A stretch of DNA of 64,000 nt from Apium graveolens (Eukaryota > Streptophyta > Magnoliopsida > Apiales > Apiaceae), in the NCBI RefSeq assembly GCF_009905375.1, contig NC_133653.1, positions 89,269,004-89,333,003 on the forward strand, read 5' to 3'. A program made the translations under genes and the position numbers. Shown here in pieces: positions 56,113 through 64,000 of this stretch; the first letter of the stretch is position 1, and each line of letters opens with the position of its first letter. The notes below the pieces were generated by a model. It was not told where the DNA came from, did not search any database, and was given only the letters and a program-made list of their open reading frames with translations.

Positions 56113-56847
56113 GTAATTCAAAACAATACAGTATTTTAATCAAATCATGACGGATATCTCTGGATAATGAAACGGGACTAGCAAGTAGCAAGATTCATCA
56201 GCTTCGGATTTGATAAACATGGCTAATATTCCGATATGTACAGTATGAAATTGCACTATATATAATATAGCATAAATTTAGAATTTTCAGTAATTAGCAT
56301 CTGCTTCATCAGAAGAATCTTACTAATTAATCATCGATTTTTTGGGGTAAATATATCGGGCTCATGATGTAATTCAAAACAATACAGTATTTATATCAAA
56401 TCATGACGGATTATTTCTACGCATTTGTTTAAATAAAAATAAAGTTTAAAATAAAAACTAGAAATTAATTTATATCCTTATATCAATATAATTTAATGGT
56501 CCCTATTCCACACATAATCTCAGTTTTTCCCTCTGTTCTTAATTTAATTTTCCTGTCAAATGATAAATTTTTTTTTAAAATCCGACTTCAGTGCATTTTT
56601 ATCCATCTCTCAACGATCGATTTGCATACCACATGTGATATATTTTGGTGTGATTTAGATTTTTTTTATTTTAATTTCTAATTTTCATTATAAAAATATT
56701 TCTAGTGGAATATCACTCTTTTTACATATTAGATAAATGAAACGGGACTAGGAAGATTCATCAGATCCGGATTTGAAAACACATGGCCGAGCTTCGGATT
56801 TGAAAACACATGGCCGATGACTATTCGAATAATATCAAATTGCACTA
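56113..56847 (+). repeat. Direct duplication of about 150 bp, second copy split
   Basis: Copy 1 is 56113-56258 (GTAATTCAAAACAATACAGT ... ATTGCACTA). Copy 2 is 56369-56411 plus 56732-56847, separated by 320 bp (56412-56731) absent from copy 1. In copy 2, a 26-bp unit with TTTGAAAACACATGGCCGA is itself doubled (about 56771-56817). Confidence 0.75.
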
Positions 56848-57065
56848 CTCGCTCTGTCCCATTTAATTTTATATATTAGTTTTTGGCACGCTTTTCAATG
56901 TTCATTCAAAGCATAATTTCATAATATTTTTTTTAAAAAAAATTCCTGAATAAAAGTTTTATGTTTAAACTTTTATTCAAAAAATAAAATTTTTAATTAA
57001 ATATTATCAAACTATACTTTATAAAAGTCTCGAAATGCGTGTAAACAGTAGACGTATATAATCTA

Positions 57066-57508
57066 GGGGTCGTTTGGTTCGCCAAATTCTGGAATCAGGT
57101 ATAGGTTTCAGCCATTCCAACTCCATACCATACCTGATATTTGGTTCAAAAAAATAAAATTTTATACCCATTCTTCAAACCTCCAAGGTTAGGTTTTTAA
57201 TACCGAAGTAGAGAGGTGGATACGAGGGAGGGGCATGAGTATCAACTTTAATTTTATTATTTTAATTTATATTTAAGCAAATAAATAGATATGTTTAATA
57301 CTACAAAAATTATGAACCTAAAATATATTATAAATTGAATAAATTTAATTAAAATAAAATTATTGACTTAATATATTTTAAATTAAAAAAATTCATTATA
57401 GTAAGTAATCAACCAAACATATGATATCAGATATGATACCTGATCCCATACCACTCTAACCCAATTTCTGATTCCAATCCGATACCATATATTCAACCAA
57501 ACGACCGC
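57066..57508. mobile_element. Tourist-like (PIF/Harbinger) MITE
   Basis: 443 bp with ends GGGGTCGTTTGGTT and AACCAAACGACCGC (13 of 14 match as inverted repeats), flanked by CTA on both sides (57063-57065, 57509-57511). A/T-rich interior, with GATACC/GGTATC words in both arms. No coding sequence. Confidence 0.75.
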
Positions 57509-57515
57509 CTAGAGG

Positions 57516-58072
57516 TAGAGCCAGCAATTTCATACACGATAATACGAAACGAAAATGACATGAAAATAACGGGTTTGAGTTGACATTTTTGGTACACGAA
57601 CACGAAAGTACACGGATGAATTTAGTGTCGGTTTTGGATTTACCTTTGGGTACACGACACGAAACGAAAGTATATGAAGTAAATAAATAAATAAATAAAT
57701 ATATTTATCATAATTATATGAATACATATATCTCACAATAATATTTTACATATAATTTTTACAAAAAACTAGATACAAAATAGATTCAAATTTAAATTTC
57801 ACAAAACTTGACTGCACTTGAGTTTGTATGACTTATTGACTTAAGACTCTACTACTAAAAATAAAATATTTAAATATAAATTATATTTATCTTTATTTTT
57901 ATAATTAAATTTAAATTACACGAAACACGACATGAAACGTACACGAAATGAAGGTACACGAATACGAAACAAAACGAATCTTTAACAGTTCGGGTTTGAG
58001 TTAGGCATTCATGACACGAAACACGAAAATACACGACACGAAAGTATACGAAACAAACGAATTGTCAGCCCT
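57516..58072. mobile_element. hAT-like MITE, CACGAA-rich family
   Basis: 557 bp with ends TAGAGCCAGCAATTT and AATTGTCAGCCCT (imperfect inverted repeats of the hAT form TAGGGCTGGCAATT), flanked by CCTAGAGG (57508-57515) and CCTGGAGG (58073-58080), an 8-bp duplication with one change. The interior has many ACACGAAA and GTACACGA words towards both ends. No transposase. Confidence 0.65.
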
Positions 58073-58097
58073 CCTGGAGGGACGGAGGGAGGGAGTA

Positions 58098-61000
58098 TTA
58101 TTCTATCACTGTACTTTTGACTTCTCTGTGCAGAAAATTTAACAAATTAAAGAAAAATAACTTTACAAACGCATGTTCCTCAAAACATGCAAATTAAAGA
58201 TCGTTTCAGCAAAATTGACAACCCCTGATCCCATTCACCTATATAAAAAGGTGAGAGGAAATATAGCTTCTATTAACAATACTTCCACGTTCTGCTCTAT
58301 GTTCTCCCAGTTTTGTAATAATTCCTGCAATTTAATATGTAAAAATTTAGAATTTTTAAAATTTATATATTAAATTGTAGAATAAACTAATATTAAACGT
58401 GCACAAACGTTACTTATTAAAATAATCATTATCAATCATGTTATTAACGTCAATTTGAAATTTACAGGAGACTGAATTTTTTTAAACCCCGGTTTCATTG
58501 TTAATTTCCTTTCTAGAAATTTCAAATTACCTAGAAAATACCATAATTTTGAAAGAAAAATTCTAAATATTTACAATTAACGTTCAAAATTATTTTCAAA
58601 TATACATGTAACAATCTGGTATCATATAAGTCATATATATCTAATATATTAATCCACAATCCTTACATCATTATTTTAATAGATTAAATTTAAGAATTTT
58701 TTTGGACCCTTGAAATATAAATTCAATGTCAACGGCTTTCCAACAATGAGTTAGATAAAATTTAACCCGTTAACCTATTACAGGGAACATGACCGTTTTA
58801 TGACCGTTTTTACATATATCATGTCTAGTTAGTATTTTAAAACTCAAATTACTCTGGCCAAGTACTCAGACTAGTCCATGATTCTAATCAGACTTTGATA
58901 TTTTTAATCATAACTACTAGATTGTGTGTTTGTCTTTGATCAAACTTATAAAATAATCAATTTTTAGAGTAAATTTTTTTAAAAAAATGAGTAATGATTG
59001 TAATCCTTTTTTTGGAAATGAGTACTAGTTTATAATAAAAAAAAAAATTTTAAACATTTTTAGTGTTAAAATGATAGTCAAAAGTTAGTCAAAATTAAAA
59101 AATAATAATTATGTTACATGTCATTTATAAAATATTACAAGTAAAATACGTATTAAAATCAAAAGTTGATAGTTTAAATTTTGAGTTTTATATTGAGCAC
59201 TATTTTGAAACACTATGTTGTATATTATTTATAAATACTTTAAATTAAATAAATATTAAAATTAAAAATTAGTATTTTATCTTTTTCAGATATATTTATT
59301 TATAAATATTCCCAAACCGCTGCAAGTATTTATTATTTCATAACTTTGTGGAGTAAAATACTTGTATAATTTATAATGTTACTAATAATAAGATGTCATG
59401 TCACGTACATACCCATGCAAATTAAAAGTCAAGTACAATATAACATTATTTGAGAAATAATTTGAAAATCATTTTGGTATCCAACGCTCAGTCTTGAAAA
59501 GATCACCATGACACTAGATAAATAAGCCCTGTCTGTGAGTTACTAGTAAGTGTTATAAACAGCTACCTTTCAATTAAATAAAATAATTTACTTCTTAAGA
59601 ATTTCAAGTAAAAATTTAAATTATTTCTACCCTAATCTTAGTTCACTTCGTATCAATAATATAAATTATTGGCGGGCTTGTAGTGATTTGATATATGATT
59701 ATCTCTAACAATTCTTACCCACTTCTTAATCAATTATTTATTATTAATTATATTACATATAATTTAATATATATTATATATATATTTTGTTTATAATACA
59801 CTATAACGAGTAATTTCATGAGATAACGTTGAATTTAAATTATTTATACATTTTAGGTATATATCGCACATGTATATAATTATGAATTGTAAAATTTTAT
59901 ATTTTATATAATTTTAAATGCATAATAAATTTTTTATGGGGTTTTGATGTTTTGGGATCTACCTTAAACTTCTAAGTAAATTTTTATTCGACCCAAATCT
60001 ATATTGTTTATTAAAAAAAACAACCTTTCTGGTATGCATGCATAAGCGCATACTTTTAAAATTATTATTATTATATATATATAAAGAGACTATATATATA
60101 TATATTACATTTGTAATTTATTTAGTTTCACTTAAAATTCGGGATCAATTACCTACAATTATATAATTATTCAAATTAATTTCTTTTATTTAAGTTATTT
60201 GATTTCACGGATTCAAATTCAATTATCTAACTATATAATTAATATATATATATATATATATATTATTTTAGATCTTATATAAGTTCAAGTTCATAATTTT
60301 TAAAACTACACATCTAAATGATAATTATACTAGATAATAACATGTGTGAAGTACATACCTAAAAAATTAATAAAAATAATACAATCATTGTGCTACATTT
60401 TATTTATGATATCATAAAGAAATAATAACATAAACATCGATTTCTAATTTAAAAATGAAAATGAAAATGAAAAGTATCAAATAATTATTTTATTAAATTA
60501 TAAAATTACGTTATTTGAGCAATTCAGCCGGGTTAAACAAAGAATTGCAATTACAGCCGAATTCCAACAATTATATTTTTTTATTAACAATTATAGAATT
60601 TTAGATAAAAATAAATCTAGAGATGAGATAAAAGTATGGGTGAAACGAACTTAGGTAGAATTTCCTAAAAAAAGATTTTACTTTTAATAAGGATTATTTT
60701 ATTTAATGTATTTAAGGTTATTTTATGAATAATTGAAAATATAATTATATTATATAATTTTGATGTCAGCAACGATAACACGTCATCATCCTTTAATTTC
60801 TCATTTATATTAGGAAGATTTTATAATTCTACATTAATGTTGCGGATATCACTTTTTTTACAAGAATTTCTACTCTCGATGTCATCCATAAAATTGGTAT
60901 GCACTTTATCTACAAATTGATAGTTCGAATTTAAATTACTTGAGCAGCGCTCTCTTTTTTTTCACCATGATATGTCCAAAATATATAAGTTTTACCAATA

Positions 61001-61628
61001 CCTTCACACATCAAGTATTCCTTCAACTTGTCTAAACGGTCAAATTCTAAAACATTCAAACTTTTCAAATATGGACATATAATAAATTATCCTTAGCATG
61101 TCGACCTACGTGCGTACATAAGTCGTCCATGCCTTTTTTATATTCTTTTGATAAATGATGTGCATTGACCTAATTACGATCCATCAAAATACCAAAAAAT
61201 TTATAACTTGAAGAGGAGCGTGATTAGGTCATTAATTCATATTATTTTATGCACACTAATTTGGACAACCGAAACGGGAAATAATCATAACAAATTATTT
61301 TTAAAAAGGCATAATATGAGCTAATATAATCTTTAAAATTATGTCTATGCCAAGTTTAAATTTAAAAAATATTAAATTAAAAAGATGTTACATTTTAAAC
61401 TGTTACTGGGTCGATGTTTATAATTTTTTTTGATTTGCTTTTGACAATAAATATATAACAAACTTAATTAGAACACACTTTTTTCGATTTAAAACAATGT
61501 AAGTGAATTTTAAAAACAACACCTATGAAGTTCTAGAAAATAAATAAAACATCTAACATTCGGACAATAAAATTTTGATGGTATAAATGCGCAGACCACA
61601 AAAGATAAACAACTTAAATTTGCATCCA
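58098..61628. other. A+T-rich intergenic stretch
   Basis: I see no gene. A TATA-like CTATATAAAAAGG is at about 58240 and a (TA)11 run at about 60242-60262. Other inserted elements may be present but cannot be delimited by eye. Confidence 0.45.
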
Positions 61629-61631
61629 TTA

Positions 61632-61971
61632 GAGCATGTTCAATGGTGTTGGTTATAAATGGTTGGCTAAACCGGACCTGTAAGATAATATGTAAAATTT
61701 GTTTAATCTGTAAGACATTGTACTTCGATGGTATTGGATATATTGATTAGCTATATTTTAAAAATAGTATGTTATTAAAATTTTATGTTGTTATAAATAA
61801 TGATTAGATTTTTTTAACAGGCTTGTAGTGGTTCAACAAAAGGTTGGCTATATTTATAAATAAGAGAAATGTCCATTGGAGATGAATTTTATTTACATAA
61901 TCTCTATATTTTTTATTTATAATATGTATTAATGATTTTTAGTTAATGGTTGTACATGGTTAGAGATGCTG
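61632..61971. mobile_element. Tourist-like MITE, TTA-flanked
   Basis: 340 bp with ends GAGCATGTTCAATGG and ATGGTTAGAGATGCTG (imperfect inverted repeats, core AGCAT-T), flanked by TTA (61629-61631 and 61972-61974). The interior repeats ideas such as GGTTGGCTA. Ends of the form GAGCATCTCCAA are frequent in plant MITEs. Confidence 0.5.
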
Positions 61972-61974
61972 TTA

Positions 61975-63155
61975 CCAAAATAATTGCTAATTTATTTTAT
62001 AACTGGATAGATATAAATTGGTTTTTAAGATACCGGAAAAGCAAGTTTACGACTTTTAATACTAGCAGGTACGGTGATTACATCAAGTAGGATTAAAGTG
62101 TCATCGATCCTATTAATTTCAAATCAGATTTATGGTATAAGAGTCTCTTTGCTCGTTTCGGATTGATTGAGTACATCATTAATTTAAAATGTACTATTAT
62201 CCAACTGTTGAAGTATTCAGAAAGATAGTATTTCACATAACTACAATAATATATTATTAAGTGACCTGGAAATTCAAATTTATCGTGATTCACCTAAATT
62301 ACAGAACATACACCATCTTTACATCATTAACTAACTTAGAAGCCTAATGAATTAGAGGTTATAAGTATTGTGTGGTAAAATCAGTCCCTAAAACCAATCA
62401 ATAATGCCAATATCTCAAATTCTTCATCTTAGACAAGCTAAACAATCCAACACTTTGATTTATTATTACTAAATATTGTTATAACCTCCCATTTAAAAAA
62501 TTGTCTAAGTAGCAATATCAACAATTTAAATTATTTATCAAATTAAATTCATCATAATATCTAGTTAAGTACTATAATCACACAAAAGTTAACCTCCATT
62601 ACGTATCAATCCCCAAAATTAAGAACCTTAGAATATGAAAAGATATAAATTAAAAATCTAAATCTAAAAGTTAACAAATTGAATACTCATAAATTGAGAT
62701 AAATGTAGAGATTGTCAAAGTGGTTGATAAAATTTCAAGACCCATAAAATTAATTAAGAGAATCTGACACCTAGAACTCTCCATGAAGCCCAGAAAATCA
62801 AATTGAGTTTGTCCCGATACAGAGATATCCGATGTCAGCAACTTTTTTAATGATTTTGGTGATGAATTCGTTCAGTTGTGGGTTTGCAATGTACGTGTGT
62901 TGATGAATACATGGGGGTGTATGTGATTAGGGATAGTATTATACTTTTAAAACATATTCACTGCTATAGCACTTAGTGAACCTAACCCCTTAGTTTAGCG
63001 CTATATTAGCATTTAAGGTAAATAAAATGAAAAAATGACTTAAAATATACCATCTTCTACGGCACTTTCCTAACCATTATCTAAGTGATATTAAAAATTA
63101 CTTAAAATACGTTATCTTCCATAGCCCGTGCTCAAACGCCATCTAAATAGTTATT
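61975..63155. other. Unassigned A+T-rich stretch
   Basis: No gene. The minus frame at 62093-62293 has no recognisable features. Confidence 0.4.
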
Positions 63156-63892
63156 AGGGGTGTTCATGGGTCGGGTTGGCCGAGTTGAAGGCGTTTTTAC
63201 AACCCACTCCAATTAAATCGGTTTAAAATTTTTTGACCCAACCCGTAAAATATAAAATCGTAACCCAACCCTACCCGTCGTACATCAGTTTGGGTCGGAT
63301 TGAGTTGGTTTGAATGGATTGAATGATTATATAAAAAAAGTTTTAATACTATATATAATTGCTAATTTCGAATAGTAGAACTTACGATTATAGTCTTTAA
63401 GTCTGATTAAATTGAAATTTTAGTAATGTATATCATGTCGTAAATCATATACACATACACGAAATTTAACTATAAATGACAATATTTATATTGTATAATG
63501 TATAATTGCATATAATATATAGATTATATTTAAATGATCAAAAAAGGCTTAAGTTAAATCGGGAAGAGAATTTATGATTATGCCTCATGAGTCAGAGCTT
63601 GTCGCTTAAATGCGGTTTACCTTGGTTCATGTGGTTTGCAGGCTATTGTGTGAGCCCGTAGGGTTTACCCAGTGTGTACCCGAAGGGTAGCGGCTGCGGG
63701 TACCTACGATAAAAAAAATCGGGTTGGGTTGGATTGGCCGAAAAAATCTTGAACCCGTACCCAACCCAATTAATACGGTTTAATTTTTTTTTAACCCAAC
63801 CATAGATCGGGTTTTTTTAAAACGATTTAATCGGCCTAAAAGAGGGTTGGTTTGGGTCGGTTTGATCGGGCTGACGAACCCATGAACACCCC
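63156..63892. mobile_element. hAT-like MITE with a SINE-like insert
   Basis: 737 bp with a 16-bp inverted repeat AGGGGTGTTCATGGGT / ACCCATGAACACCCC(T), flanked by TAGTTATT (63148-63155) and TAGTTGTT (63893-63900), an 8-bp duplication with one change. Subterminal GGGTTGGGTTGG/CCAACCCAACCC words occur in both arms. A SINE-like sequence lies inside. Confidence 0.78.
63564..63715 (+). mobile_element. SINE-like insertion inside the hAT-like MITE
   Basis: About 150 bp, GC-richer than its surroundings, ending CTACGAT and an A tail, flanked by AAATCGGG (63556-63563 and 63716-63723). Words such as GTGAGCCCGTAGGGTTTACC and GGGTAGCGGCTGCGGGT resemble plant SINE 3' bodies that I recall. The left part is probably truncated; no perfect pol III A/B boxes (GGTTCATGTGG is the best B-box-like match). 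Confidence 0.6.
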
Positions 63893-64000
63893 TAGTTGTT
63901 ACTTCTCTAGAGTTCCTTGCGTGAGTGCTACAATAGTATTTTCCATCTATTTTACAATTATTTTTGAATATATTATAATAACTTAAATAGCATTTTTTTT

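Larger units (their letters stand above)
56848..58095. mobile_element. Stowaway-like MITE carrying two other MITEs
   Basis: The left end is CTCGCTCTGTCCCATTTAA at 56848, and the right end is GGGACGGAGGGAGGGAG at 58095, both close to the Stowaway signature CTCCCTCYGTCCC, flanked by TA (56846-56847 and 58096-58097). The inside is interrupted by a Tourist-like MITE and a hAT-like MITE. Without them the element would be about 240 bp, normal for Stowaway. Confidence 0.7.

Noticed and set aside
58173..58373. 66-codon frame with a TATA-like site within it
   Set aside because: The TATA-like sequence lies inside the frame, not upstream, and nothing else supports a gene.

Overview
This window is repeat-derived plant nuclear DNA. 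I find no convincing host gene, tRNA, rRNA or CRISPR array. The evidence for a plant is: Ty1/copia and Ty3/gypsy LTR retrotransposons with initiator-Met-tRNA primer sites, a CACTA element, nested Stowaway/Tourist/hAT-type MITEs, a SINE-like insertion, and A+T-rich intergenic DNA. The style of the copia elements (an extra ORF after RNase H, LTRs opening TGTTAG on the + strand) suggests a eudicot, possibly an asterid such as Apiaceae. That placement is a weak inference from memory of similar elements.

Layout, left to right. (1) 1-2109: 3' end of a Tat/Ogre-like gypsy element, with an antisense gene carrying a 'putative gypsy type transposon' domain, a 20-bp tandem repeat, a polypurine tract and a 3' LTR. 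That LTR sits in the end of a copia 5' LTR. (2) 2110-8214: copia element A (+), with a long intact gag, a protease start, no pol, and a 3' LTR. (3) 8760-13200: a decayed gypsy element on the minus strand. (4) 13207-24127: a related decayed gypsy element on the plus strand with very long LTRs, lying in the minus element's LTR and forming a large inverted arrangement with it. (5) 24128-32434: copia element B (-), with truncated gag fused to RT-RNase H, and a long third ORF. (6) 32435-34772: a minus gypsy LTR piece that B entered. (7) 34773-37154: copia element E (-), gag and 5' LTR only. (8) 37155-53925: copia element C (-), split in its RT by copia element D (38598-51125, -), which is itself interrupted in gag by a 1.4-kb CACTA element. 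(9) 53926-64000: A+T-rich DNA with a cluster of nested MITEs near 56.8-58.1 kb, a Tourist-like MITE at 61.6 kb, and a hAT-like MITE at 63.2 kb holding a SINE-like insert.

All pol genes carry stops or frameshifts, so nothing here looks able to move by itself; the gag of element A is the only long intact reading frame of a recognised element. The most rewarding points are the nested insertions whose target-site duplications can be read directly, the antisense gene plus satellite-like repeat in the Tat element, the conserved third ORF in elements B and D, and the stacked MITEs.
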